Shown here piece by piece: positions 36,900 through 46,661 of a stretch of 64,000 bases of DNA; position 1 is the stretch's first letter, and every line of letters starts with the position of its first letter. The stretch covers positions 11,323,501 to 11,387,500 of the forward strand of contig CM060112.1 of assembly GCA_030522415.1 (NCBI GenBank). The letters run 5' to 3'. The translations under genes and the position numbers were made by a program. Source of the stretch: Channallabes apus (lineage: Eukaryota > Chordata > Actinopteri > Siluriformes > Clariidae). The notes below the pieces were generated by a model that was not told where the DNA came from, ran no database searches, and saw nothing but the letters and a program-made list of their open reading frames with translations.

Positions 36900-37163
36900 A
36901 CCTGGGTGGCGTTCACACTCACCAGCGATGCCGGTTTAAATACGGACACGTGCACAAGCTCAAACTTTGGCACTTTGGAAGTTCATTCGTCATCATCTTA
37001 GTGCGCAGTGAGTGGCAAGTCCGAATACTACTACTACTACTACTGCTAATAACAACAATAAAAAGATCCCCAACGGCACTCAGCTCTCTTCCCAATCTGG
37101 ACGTTTCATTATTTCCACGCGAGCAGAGAACCCGTTCCCGGCTCTGGCGTTATTACCGTCCAC
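36900..37163 (+). promoter_or_regulatory. Putative dmrt2-like core promoter and 5' UTR
   Basis: About 225 bp before the start codon there is a TATA-like TTTAAATA (36935-36942), followed by an E-box CACGTG (36947-36952). A T-box-like GTTCACACTCACC lies just upstream (36911-36923). GC content rises sharply from here into exon 1. If the TATA-like box is used, transcription would start near 36970 and the 5' UTR would be about 190-200 nt. No transcript evidence is available. Confidence 0.4.
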
Positions 37164-37436
37164 ATGGCCGACCACCTGGGGCCGGAGTGCCAGCTGCAGG
37201 AGCGCGCCGAGCGCCACGGACCCGCGGAGGGAGCGGACACGCAGCGACCACACAGAGCCGCCGTGCGCAGCCCCAAGTGCGCGCGCTGCCGCAACCACGG
37301 CGTCGTGTCGCGCCTCAAGGGCCACAAGCGCGCGTGCCGCTGGCGGGAGTGCCAGTGCGCGAGCTGCGTCCTGGTACTGGAGCGGCAGCGCGTGATGGCG
37401 GCGCAGGTCGCGCTCCGCAGACAGCAGGCCGGAGAG
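37164..37436 (+). CDS. dmrt2b: Dmrt2-like exon 1 (DM domain)
   Basis: 91 codons, GC-rich and CpG-rich in an AT-rich window. It ends in phase 0 after GGAGAG, at the donor GTGCGT. The intron position right after RRQQAxE matches where Dmrt2 genes split. Confidence 0.9.
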
Positions 37437-39226
37437 GTGCGTGTAATAAGTGTGTGTGTGTGTATGTGTGTGCGTGCGCGGAACGTATGTACAAGAGTAA
37501 AAAATATTTTGTTGTAAAATTAAATTTTAAAATGTATACATGTTAAATAAATGCACATAATAACACATAAATGTAAAACATAAGCATATAATTTAAAATT
37601 TACATTTTGCTCGTTACTATGTAACTCAAAACAACAATTCAAAGCAACAACATTGTAACACTTTTCTGCATTACTGTATATAATCTACAAACAGTATGCT
37701 CACATGTTATTGACTTTCATTTGACAAACTATATCTAAGGGTAACTTTGACTACCCATTGATGGCATTATTATAACCCGTAACCTCAGAATTACTGTAAT
37801 CTACATGGTTCTTTTTCACTTTGAGTGAATCATTTACAGTAACAGGTTGCTAAAGTTCTGGCACCTAGTTGGTGCTTTTGGTTATGCTTCTGTTCTTGCA
37901 CCTAGGTGGTGAAACGAAATTCCTCTAGATGTCTGTACAACCGAGTCACTGTCGATGTTTAAGTGACAACTAAAGACCTATCTGTTTGTTAAATATTTGG
38001 GTTAATTAATCAAACTAAAAACAAAAAAAAAACCTAAACGTTAAAACAGTATTTGACTAATCGTTCGTACTGTAGTTAGTAGCCTAGTAACCAACAATCA
38101 ATCCAATGAAAGGAAACTTCAAAGCACCTAAATGTAAATGTAAAGTCACAAATATTTGTGCAGAGCTGCTCATATTATTAACATGACTATTTAACTCAGA
38201 TAAAAAAAAAATAATAATAAAATTATATATATATATATTTATAAAATCAGTCTAACATTAGTGTTTACCATCCATAAACAGTATGCTTGCAATATAGCCT
38301 ATACATTTTTTTTCCACACTTTTAATAATAGAAGGTAAAGAGTAGTAGTGTTGATAAAAGGTAGTGTTGATTCATTAAACTATATGTCTATGAGTAAATC
38401 TGGCTACAACAATGGCATTACTATAACCCATAACCTCAGTATCACTGTAGCCTACATGGTTCTTTCTGACATTCAGTGAATCATCTAACAGGTTGCTAAA
38501 GTCACAGATATTCATGCAGAGCTTCTCATTTTTATTTATGTTACTATTTAACTCAGATTCATTAAAACAACAACAACATTGTAACACTTTTCTGCATTAA
38601 TGTGTACCATCAATAAACAATATGCTTGCATATTATTTTCTATATATTTATTTTACATGTTTAATACTATGTACATAAACTATACACTTTAAGCTACAGT
38701 ATGTTTAACAATGGATACAATTATGGCAAAACTATAACCCAATTCCATAGTATTAGCCTACATGGTTCTTTTGCCATTCTGTGAATCATCTAACTGGTTG
38801 CTGTCACAAATATTCATGCAGAGCTGCTAATTTTATTAACAGAGCAACAAAATGCAAAGAAGTTCTCCTTTCCTGAGACGCCAAACCTACCAGCGCAACA
38901 CCAAAACACCTAGCCTCCTGGCCAAGAGTTTACTAGAGGGTAAGCCTTAATTAGCATGTATCTTATTAACCCATCCACAGGGAGAAATTGGATTAGCTCA
39001 GGCAAATGTACAGATCCTTCTGGCAGGAAGAGTATCTATTTATGATTATTGAAGGTAATTAAAATTATGTAAATGAAGGTCAGGTAGGCTAATTAACCCA
39101 ATGGAATAGAATACTTTAGGGGGAAATATTTATTTATTTATTGCTATATATTATGTATTGATATATGATAATAATATGATAATGTTATTAATATTATATC
39201 AATAGAATATACATTAAAAAATTTTC

Positions 39227-39269
<43 letters not shown>

Positions 39270-40941
39270 TGGTGTGAAAAACTATTTGCCCCCCTCCTGA
39301 TTTCTTATTCTTTTACATGTTTGTCACACAAAATGTTTCTGATCATCAAACACATTTAACTATTAGTCAAAGATAACACAAGTAAACACAAAATGCAGTT
39401 TTTAAATGAGGGGTTTTATTATTTAGGGAGAAAAAAAATCCAAACCTACATGGCCCTTTGTGAAAAAGTAATTGCCCCCTGAACCTAATAACTGGTTGGG
39501 CCACCCTTAGCAGCAATAACTGCAATCAAGCGTTTGTGATAACTTGCAACGAGTCTTTTACAGCGCTCTGGAGGAATTTTGGCCCACTCATCTTTGCAGA
39601 ATTGTTGTAATTCAGCTTTATTTGAGGGTTTTCTAGCATGAACCGCCTTTTTAAGGTCATGTCACAACATCTCAGTAGGATTCAGGTCAGGACTTTGACT
39701 AGGCCACTCCAAAGTCTTCATTTTGTTTTTCTTCAGCCATTCAGAGGTGAATTTGCTGGTGTGTTTTGGGTCATTGTCCTGCTGCAGCACCCAAGATCGC
39801 TTCAGCTTGAGTTGACGAACAGATGGCCGGACATTCTCCTTCAGGATTTTTTGGTACACAGTAGAATTCATGGTTCCATCTATCACAGCAAGCCTTCCAG
39901 GTCCTGAAGCAGCAAAACAACCCCAGACCATCACACTACCACCACCATATTTTACTGTTGGTATGATGTTCTTTTTCTGAAATGCTGTGTTACTTTTACG
40001 CCAGATGTAACGGGACACGCACCTTCCAAAAAGTTCAACTTTTGTCTCGTCGGTCCACAAGGTATTTTCCCAAAAGTCTTGGCAATCATTGAGATGTTTT
40101 TTAGCAAAATTGAGACGAGCCTTAATGTTCTTTTTGCTTAAAAGTGGTTTGCGCCTTGGAAATCTGCCATGCAGGCCGTTTTTGCCCAGTCTCTTTCTTA
40201 TGGTGGAGTCGTGAACACTGACCTTAATTGAGGCAAGTGAGGCCTGCAGTTCTTTAGATGTTGTCCTGGGGTCTTTTGTGGCCTCTCGGATGAGTCGTCT
40301 CTGCGCTCTTGGGGTAATTTTGGTCGGCCGGCCACTCCTGGGAAGGTTCACCACTGTTCCATGTTTTTGCCATTTGTGGATAATGGCTCTCACTGTGGTT
40401 CCCTGGAGTCCCAAAGCTTTAGAAATGGCTTTATAACCTTTACCAGACTGATAGATCTCAATTACTTTTGTTCTCATTTGTTCCTGAATTTCTTTGGATC
40501 TTGGCATGATGTCTAGCTTTTGAGGTGCTTTTGGTCTACTTCTCTGTGTCAGGTAGCTCCTATTTAAGTGATTTCTTGATTGAAACAGGTGTGGCAGTAA
40601 TCAGGCCTGGGGGTGACTACAGAAATTGAACTCAGGTGTGATAAACCACAGTTAAGTTATTTTTTAACAAGGGGGGCAATCACTTTTTCACACAGGGCCA
40701 TGTAGATTTTGAGTTTTTTTTCCTCCCTTAAATGTAAACCTTCATTTAAAAACTGCATTTTGTGTTCAATTATGTTATCTTTGACTAATAGTTAACGGTT
40801 TTTGATGAGCAGAAACATTTAAGTGTGACAAACATGCAAAAGAATAAGAAATCAGGAAGGGGGCAAATAGTTTTTCACACCACTGTATATATATATATAT
40901 ATGGGTTATATCATATAGGGGTGACAGCAGCCTAATATACA

Positions 40942-41020
<79 letters not shown>

Positions 41021-41981
41021 AGAGAGAGAGATATTGGGAAGGAAATATTTCTGTTAGGCTGCTTTTACCCCTATATGAGACAACATAACCTGAGAAAAAG
41101 CACTATTAATACAGAAACAAACAAAGACATAAGAAAGATAATGAAGAATAACTATTTTATACAGATGTCAAATCAAAAGAAATGGTTTGGGCCAATAGTT
41201 ATGCCTTAATATACTGGCATAACTAAGATGTTGTGCTTTTTGTTTATACATAGGATGTAAATCACCAGCGTCAGAAGACTGGCAGACGAGACTCCATTAT
41301 CCTCCGCTTAGTGTTAAGATGAGGAAAAGGAGAGCTTTTGCTGATAAAGAGCTGGAGAGTGTGATGCTGGAGCGGGAGCTCAGACAGAGAGAAATGGAAG
41401 AGCTGCGTAGAATTGTCCTCCTTCAGGCTACCGTGTCTCCAAGTCCCTCACCTTGCTTCTGTCCGCTGTCTGACACGGGCATGACCGGCTATGTGCCCGT
41501 GTATCAATCCAGTCCACTGGTGTTTGACTGTGATCGCTGCCACACACAGGAGTTCAAAACCAGGCCTGTAGAGCACTGTCCTCGGGACTTCCTGACAACA
41601 CAGAATTTTTCTTCGTCCTTAAAATCGTGGGACACCTGCACTGGAACAGAGACGTGTCGGGAACCTGCTGCTCTGCCCTCGTTTCAAAGCTCACACTATT
41701 ATTGTGGCAAAAACAGAGGAAATACGGAGGTGGAAAGGGTCCCCGCTGACTCGTCTCACAGCACGCCTCCACAGAGTGACAGACTGGATGTCACGTCAAA
41801 GCGGGACAGCACTCCTCTTCTGACCGAGACGAAGACACTGTCACAGACTGAGCAGGCAGAAAAACACTGCAGGGCATCAGGGCTTGAATCATTCACACAC
41901 AAGCCCTGGGACACTAAACCCAACTCAATCAAAAACGAGAGGCCCTTACCTTTTTCTGTCGAGGCTTTGCTGATGAGATGA
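37164..41981 (+). CDS. dmrt2b: Dmrt2-type DM-domain transcription factor (3 exons)
   Basis: Coding exons join(37164-37436, 38843-38939, 41254-41981) give 365 residues. The start ATG lies in a good context (CCACATGG) and precedes the DM domain by 35 residues. DM domain, residues 36-88: zinc ligands C39, C42, H54, C58 and H45, C63, C65, C68 are all present, with the recognition helix ending [16 protein letters not shown]. It should bind DNA in the nucleus. After the domain come Dmrt2-specific stretches, [11 protein letters not shown] (residues 114-124) and [14 protein letters not shown] (146-159), then a helical, charged segment and a Ser/Thr-rich tail ending [11 protein letters not shown]. Compared with Dmrt2 proteins as I remember them, the DM domain carries unusual residues (R50 for Cys, A57 for Phe) and the protein is short. 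That, and the absence of dmrt1/dmrt3 neighbours, favours the fish paralogue dmrt2b over dmrt2a. Dmrt2 genes act in somite patterning and left-right asymmetry. Family membership is secure; the a/b assignment is inference. Confidence 0.88.
37616..38842 (+). repeat. Intron 1 tandem array of three diverged units
   Basis: Units begin near 37616, 38186 and 38543, each with ACTATKTAACTCA. They share AACATTGTAACACTTTTCTG, CTATAACCCATAACCTCAG-like text, CTACATGGTTCTTT, GTGAATCATCTAACAGGTTG and ATATTCATGCAGAGCTGCT. The last unit runs into the exon 2 acceptor. Unit 1 is enlarged by an inserted dispersed repeat. The array makes up most of the 1406-bp intron. Confidence 0.8.
37856..38010 (+). repeat. Dispersed fish repeat inserted in intron 1
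   Basis: The phrases TTCTTGCACCTAGGTGGTGA, AACGAAATTCCTCTAGATGT and AAAGACCTATCTGTTTGTTAAA recur in fish genomes as an interspersed repeat. It interrupts the first unit of the intron 1 array. Confidence 0.5.
38843..38939 (+). CDS. dmrt2b: Dmrt2-like exon 2 (97 bp)
   Basis: Too short for simple frame finding. The acceptor is TTTTATTAACAG and the donor GTAAGC. In phase 0 it reads [20 protein letters not shown] then [13 protein letters not shown], matching the Dmrt2 'YQRxxxxPSLLAKSILEG' segment. It leaves one base, completed by exon 3. Confidence 0.88.
38940..39232. other. Intron 2, 5' part
   Basis: 38990-39120 is unique sequence with homeodomain-like cores (GAAGGTAATTAAAATTATGT, GGCTAATTAACCC) and could be an intronic enhancer. 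39135-39230 is a TATA/ATAA-rich block similar in word order to 42858-42955, downstream of the gene. Confidence 0.3.
39233..39266. repeat. (TA)n tract at transposon edge
   Basis: About seventeen TA units end exactly where the Tc1-like element begins. The insertion target (TA) is therefore within the tract, which resumes on the other side at 40886-40903. Confidence 0.9.
39267..39478. repeat. Tc1-like left terminal inverted repeat
   Basis: It mirrors 40675-40885. The outer CAGTGGTGTGAAAAACTATT and inner ACAAAGGGCCATGTAG-type direct motifs are both present in inverted form at the other end. Confidence 0.85.
39485..40507 (-). pseudogene. Tc1-like transposase with one nonsense codon
   Basis: The frame starts at 40507 ([10 protein letters not shown]) and would run 340 codons to TAG at 39485-39487. 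Codon 282, normally Trp in 'NPxEMLW', is TGA (39662-39664). Up to there it is intact: a paired-like helix-turn-helix DNA-binding half (about 1-110, with an SGRPTK linker at 58-63) and a DD34E catalytic half with D153 (WTDETK), D244 (QQDNDPKH) and E279 (DLNPTE). After the stop the same frame continues as [14 protein letters not shown] and ends KGGPTSY without further breaks. All three catalytic residues precede the stop, but the last 58 residues would be lost. It is probably inactive. Confidence 0.9.
40675..40885. repeat. Tc1-like right terminal inverted repeat
   Basis: Inverse of the left repeat. A few substitutions separate the two (for example CAGAAACATTTAAGTGTGAC against GTCACACAAAATGTTTCTG read inverted). 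Confidence 0.85.
40903..41093. repeat. Long imperfect palindrome around a (TA)n core in intron 2
   Basis: The left arm, about 40903-40941 (GGTTATATCATATAGGGGTG, then ACAGCAGCCTAAT), is the inverse of the right arm, about 41050-41093 (TTAGGCTGCTTTTACCCCTA, then TATGAGACAACATAACC). Between them lie about 76 bp of (TA)n (40943-41018) and a short (GA)n. It may be a palindromic MITE whose centre expanded. It ends 160 bp before exon 3. Confidence 0.75.
41254..41981 (+). CDS. dmrt2b: Dmrt2-like exon 3 (C-terminal)
   Basis: The acceptor is TTTATACATAG. The split glycine codon is completed by GA, and the frame reads [20 protein letters not shown] then [15 protein letters not shown], continuing open to TGA at 41979-41981. 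The region after residue 200 is low in recognisable domains and rich in Ser, Thr and charged residues. Confidence 0.9.
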
Positions 41982-43240
41982 TAAGAAGTATTCTCTGTTG
42001 AATTGGTTTTAGAGATTTAGTGATTTATTTTTCTAGATTGTTTTGTTTTTTATAGAGGAACCCATGCTACAGGTGTTACTCTGAAGCTGAATAATTAGGT
42101 TTAAATATGTCTTAATAATGTGCCTGGGGTTGTAATTTGTTTGCTAGTTCATTCTGAGTATATTTTTTATTTATTTTATTGTTAGTCACATATTCATTTA
42201 TACAAGCTTTATATTTCCCTGATTATTCTGTATAGTAACCATATATTTGTACTGGCTTATAAAGATACATAAATGTACTATATATATATGGTTTGATTTT
42301 AAGTTAATGCACAGAGGGAGGTTACCATTAAGGCACATGTGCATATGTTTTAATGGTGTGTAATTGAAACTTAAAATAAATAAATAAATAAAGTGAAAGA
42401 AAGCACTGAGCTATCACTGTTGAAAGTATATTAAATATGGCAAATTTGATATTAATAAAATATGATGGTACAGTATGTGTACTGTATATACAGTCAGTAT
42501 AATGTTTTGTGTTTCTTTAAAAATATGAAGTTATAAATTGTCTTGCAGCCAACAGCTACTGAAACTGAAAGGAATGAACAGAGAGAGAGAGAGAAACTGT
42601 AAATAGCTATTACATATTGTACAAATGGAACTACAAAGAGATTAAACATTCTTTAATTAATACAAATTCCTTTTAATCCATTTGAATTCTTTTTAAATGC
42701 AGGGCATCCCATATTGTTTCTGCTAATTAATTAATTAATTAATTATCTAAATAGTATACAGAGTCAGTCAAATTAATTATATTATATATTAATAAATATT
42801 TATAATTTATAAATTTATATTATTTATAAATATCTAATAAATATTTTAAAAAGAAATGTATTGCTATACATTATATATGATATATATTATGACAATAATA
42901 TAATAATATTATTCATATTATATTCATATACTATAGGTCATACTATTTTTCTTTTCCAGAAGTGTGCATAATTTTTATTGTTTAAATAATAATAATAATA
43001 ATGTAAAAAGTTAAAGAATAAACACAAAAACAATTCTGACCAGTCGGATTTTAATGGAACTGAGGTACAATAACAATTATTTCTTTAAAAGTGATGATTT
43101 GGCTAAAAACAAACATATACAAAATTCTTTAATATACTGTATACCTTCTTCTAACACAGGTTATGTATACAATCATGATCACTTTTCCCCCTCTCTATAT
43201 AAGGGTGACTTCAGCTCAGTATACCTGCACATCTGATAAA
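41982..43240. other. 3' UTR and downstream AT-rich DNA of the dmrt2-like gene
   Basis: Possible poly-A signals are AATAAA repeats at 42376-42395, about 400 bp after the stop. Downstream are a (TTAA)n-like tract near 42727-42745, a (GA)n run near 42580-42594 and very AT-rich sequence. No further exon is seen. Confidence 0.45.
42376..42395 (+). terminator. Candidate poly-A signal cluster
   Basis: Four overlapping AATAAA hexamers (AAAATAAATAAATAAATAAA) lie in the expected 3' UTR position. Which one is used, if any, cannot be told from sequence. Confidence 0.35.
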
Positions 43241-43254
43241 GTTGCCTTAGCAAC
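43241..43254. promoter_or_regulatory. X-box-like RFX site
   Basis: GTTGCCTTAGCAAC is a near-perfect inverted pair of GTTGCC/T half-sites with a 2-bp spacer, the form bound by RFX factors at ciliary-gene promoters. It lies 1.26 kb past the dmrt2-like stop codon. Function is unproven. Confidence 0.35.
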
Positions 43255-43259
43255 ATTTT

Positions 43260-45555
43260 TCTTTATTCTCACACGATCGTGATTTTATTCTGGAGCCTCG
43301 GCAGGCTTGTTTAGCCTGCAGCTGATCTGTATCCCACCTCTTTTTTTTCTCTTCCTTTCTTTTTCTTCCCTTCATTACAATTTCTCTCATAGGGGAGCGA
43401 GATAGTTTTGACATCTCTGGACCGTGTGGCGTCAACACCAGTGATAGTGGCGTGCCCTCTTTCTTTGTCTGTCTCTATCTCAGCACATCTCAGAACGTAG
43501 ATAGGGGCGCCACATAAGGACGCTTTCAGAGGAACCATAATCATCCTTCCCATGCCAGGGAGAAAAAATACTTTAGGTAGAAATGAGGCTTGTTCAGAAT
43601 TAATATTATGCTTGATATAATGAGACAGTGGAGCATTTTATGTTATAAAAGCTCTATAGATGTATTTAAATAAATTATATATTTATAAATTCATGAATAA
43701 TATATGTATATAAATGAGTGTTTTAGTTCTAAACAAATAATTGGTACGACTTATATAGACTGGAAATACAATAACTCATCACATCAATAACATAAACAAC
43801 CAGAGTTTTCTTTTTTTTTTTTTGCAATTAAAACTTGCCATACAGTAGTATTATCTGCTTATGCATTATAACTCTATCACTGCCGACCAAACTCCCAACT
43901 TCGCCAGACAGGTAATTAACAACTACATCAAAAGCATACAACAAGCTCCTCACCTTTACCTGTGTCCTTAAATTTAACTTAAAGTCAACTGTATTTTCAT
44001 TTTTCATTTGCATAGGTTACAAACAAATGTGTGTCCTTTGCCAGGTGAATCTTTCACGCTCATTAATATGGCCATGGATGTTTGACCTTATTGTGTTTTT
44101 TCAATGACTCAAGAACGATTCAAGAATCTATCCTCTTTCACTTTGTAGCTGTGCCACGATGCGGTTATTGTCCTGACAAGTCCATGGTAGCGGGGGTGCA
44201 CCTATACACTTTATTATTTATACATTAATTAGAAATAATAAAGACAGTTTCCAATCCATTATTTGTAATTTGTCTGATTAAAAGGAAGAATACTATTGAA
44301 CTGGTAATGTAAAAATTGTACTTAAGCTATAGAGACTACACAACAACAGAAATCATTTAAACTAATGACATTTCTATACATCTTACTTTTCACATGAAAT
44401 TATTATCCTTGATATGTTTCTTTTTAGCATGTGACTGGATTTCTGTTGTATCTTTTTTGGAACTATTATCCATATTATGTTCACAATTTTCCATTGTTCT
44501 TGGTTTTCTAACTGACTTCATTAGCAGTTCTCCCAACTCCGCAAATAGAAAAACATTTTCAGTGGTATGCAGCTTTGAATTGGGTCAGGATCAGCATGCG
44601 GACGGAACAGATAGCAGGCTTAACCACAGCATTAGCTTTTCCTCCCCTAAGAAGGAGCTTCTAAGCCAGAACTCTTGTTAAAGTGAAACTTTTTCTCCTT
44701 CTTATTTGCATTTCAGTAACAATTCACCACAGTCAAGACATGACTTTGTTCTCATGCCCTTTAAATATGCTGGTATAAAATATTGCCACCATAGATTTAT
44801 TTATGCTTATATGTTGCTCTTAATCACCCCCAAATTGTTTATGTACAGTAAGCTAGACCTCAGTATCTCGTCTCTGTTGACAGGACATCAGCAACGTTTA
44901 GTATCAGGATTCATGAGCTCGACTTTGATCCGACTGCCAGCACCCTACACAGGCAGAATTTGTCACACTGACCCCCTCTGCCTGGTACACGATCCCAATC
45001 TCCCCAAAAAGCAGATCTAGGGTTACACACACACACACTGCCCCGATCCCTGAGCGCAGGTATCTCTTTCAGTGTGCGCGGTTGGCCTTCTGCCCCTCAC
45101 CTGCTGCACCCGATAGAAAGCCTCAGAGCTGATGAGTTGGAAATATTTTATTTGGCTTAAGTGTGTCAATGTGATGGTAACTGTTGTTGTTATTGCCATG
45201 CTCTTTCTGGTGGAAAAAAAAATGAAGAGGTCTTCATCAGGGCATTCAACTAAAATTAATGAGATCCAACTACACTACATAAATTTCCAAGCGTGCAAAG
45301 ACACAGTAATATAATGATTTTTTTAGTTGATTACCTATGAAGCTATTGGCACTACTTTCAGCGGCTCCTCTACAGTGACTAATTTCCTAATTAAGCTAAT
45401 AATCCAGTATTCCCATAAAAAAAACATTATGCGAGACTGGTTCATTACAATTCATTCAATTACAAAATTATTTGGGCAAAGCTGAAACACCATAGGGAAC
45501 GTTTCGATTAAAAAAAAGACCTTTAATGTTAGAGTATGTTTCTTATGTGTTTTGC
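43260..45555. other. Unique DNA, no gene recognised
   Basis: No coding exon that I can support. 45330-45430 is unique with homeodomain cores (AATTTCCTAATTAAGCTAAT) and is a candidate conserved element. The frame 44394-44681 is hydrophobic at its start but has no recognisable domain. Confidence 0.35.
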
Positions 45556-45569
45556 ATTATACGGTCATT

Positions 45570-45583
45570 ATTTTATTATTATG

Positions 45584-45616
<33 letters not shown>

Positions 45617-45661
45617 GTTATTGTTATTATTGTTGTTGTTGTTATTATAATAATAATATTA

Positions 45662-45730
<69 letters not shown>

Positions 45731-45731
45731 G
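45570..45731. repeat. (ATT)n microsatellite, about 160 bp
   Basis: Long ATT/TTA runs with a central interruption of GTT units and an ATAATAATATTAATTATTAT palindrome near 45645-45670. Poly-Tyr or poly-Ile frames across it are artefacts. Confidence 0.92.
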
Positions 45732-45899
45732 TATTTCTATGCATTTCCCAAAACCTACCCTTACATTTCCATTAAATGTGAGCCTTGTGTAAACTCACTT
45801 TGTAGTACAGTACAAAGAAACATGTTAAAATTCCTTTTAAATAAGCACATACAGTATAGGCTACAGTACATATAGGTGGCAGGTGACAAATTAGAGAAC

Positions 45900-46216
45900 A
45901 GACAAGCTAAAAATGCCTTAGTTACTCTATACAGGGTGTTTTTTTGTTGTTATTGTTGTTGTTGTTGTTGTTTATTCTGCTGGTATGATGTGAGGTCACT
46001 TTTGTCTTGCAAATCCATATAAAGTTCTTTGACTGATCATCTTCATCCGGTGATGGAGTAGACAGGCTACACGGACCTACTGAATGGGTTGATGACAATT
46101 AAAATAATCTTTTTGCTTTTAAACAAGAAAATTAAAGACCCATAGGAGATTCTGCTCTTTACCCCACCCATGTCAAAACACAAACCAAGGAAATATGTTT
46201 TGGAGTTTAAAGCTTC
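45900..46216. other. No gene; (GTT)n run
   Basis: A GTTGTT-rich tract at about 45943-45972; otherwise unique sequence. Confidence 0.5.
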
Positions 46217-46428
46217 AGAGCAGCTCAGTTATTTGTCACATGTACCTTACAGCACAGTAAAGTAATTTTGTCACATATCCCAGGGTACAGGATCAGCCAG
46301 GACACAACGCCCCAGGAGCAGAGAGGGCTAAGGGCCTTGTCCATGGGTTCAGCAGTGGCAGCTTGGCGGTGTTGGGGCTTGAACCCCCCGACCTTCCAAC
46401 CAGTAATCCAGGGCCTTAACCATTTGAA
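46217..46428 (-). repeat. tRNA-derived SINE, second family
   Basis: It contains GCACAGTAAAGTAATTTTGT, AGGAGCAGAGAGGGCTAAGG, GCAGTGGCAGCTTGGCGGTG and TGGGGCTTGAACCCCCCGAC. The last part, read on the minus strand, is a tRNA B-box-like GGTTCAAGCC. The family is distinct from the GGCGGCACGGTGG type and also common in fish. Confidence 0.6.
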
Positions 46429-46624
46429 CATTAGTTCTGGAGACTTTTTCAAATCTGTTAAGCTTTTCTGGCAGCTGATGGTGCTCTAACACTTTCCTGA
46501 CACTTTATGTTCAGGTTGTTTTTTATGATTAGTTTAATTTGTCACCTGTCTGTATGCAGATTGATGAGGATTTATTTCAGTCCTTGCTTGTAGGGTTTGG
46601 TTTTTCCACTTGGGAATGCTAAAA

Positions 46625-46626
<2 letters not shown>

Positions 46627-46658
<32 letters not shown>
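46627..46658. repeat. (CT)n microsatellite
   Basis: About fifteen CT units. Confidence 0.9.

Positions 46659-46659
<1 letters not shown>

Positions 46660-46661
<2 letters not shown>

Larger units (their letters stand above)
39267..40885 (-). mobile_element. Full-length Tc1-like transposon in intron 2
   Basis: A 1619-bp element bounded by CAGTGGTGTGAAAAACTATT on the left and its inverse, AATAGTTTTTCACACCACTG, on the right, each next to TA. The terminal repeats are long (about 210 bp), as in the IR/DR group of fish Tc1-like elements, with a second related motif at their inner ends (GGCCCTTTGTGAAAAAGTAA and its inverse). It carries one transposase gene on the minus strand, antisense to the host gene. 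It looks recent: both ends are preserved and the coding region has a single visible lesion. Confidence 0.92.

Noticed and set aside
37080..37327. Minus-strand frames opposite exon 1
   Set aside because: Shadows of a GC-rich coding exon, without domain or start context.
36851..37546. 231-residue Arg/Pro/Ala-rich frame over the dmrt2-like first exon
   Set aside because: It is an overlapping frame of the GC-rich exon. The DM-domain frame starting at 37164 has recognisable zinc ligands; this one has only low-complexity composition.
44394..44681. Small hydrophobic-start protein
   Set aside because: Looks like a signal or membrane segment, but AT-rich DNA often encodes such stretches; no exon signals or homology recognised.
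45526..45792. Poly-Tyr/poly-Ile proteins
   Set aside because: Translation of an (ATT)n microsatellite.
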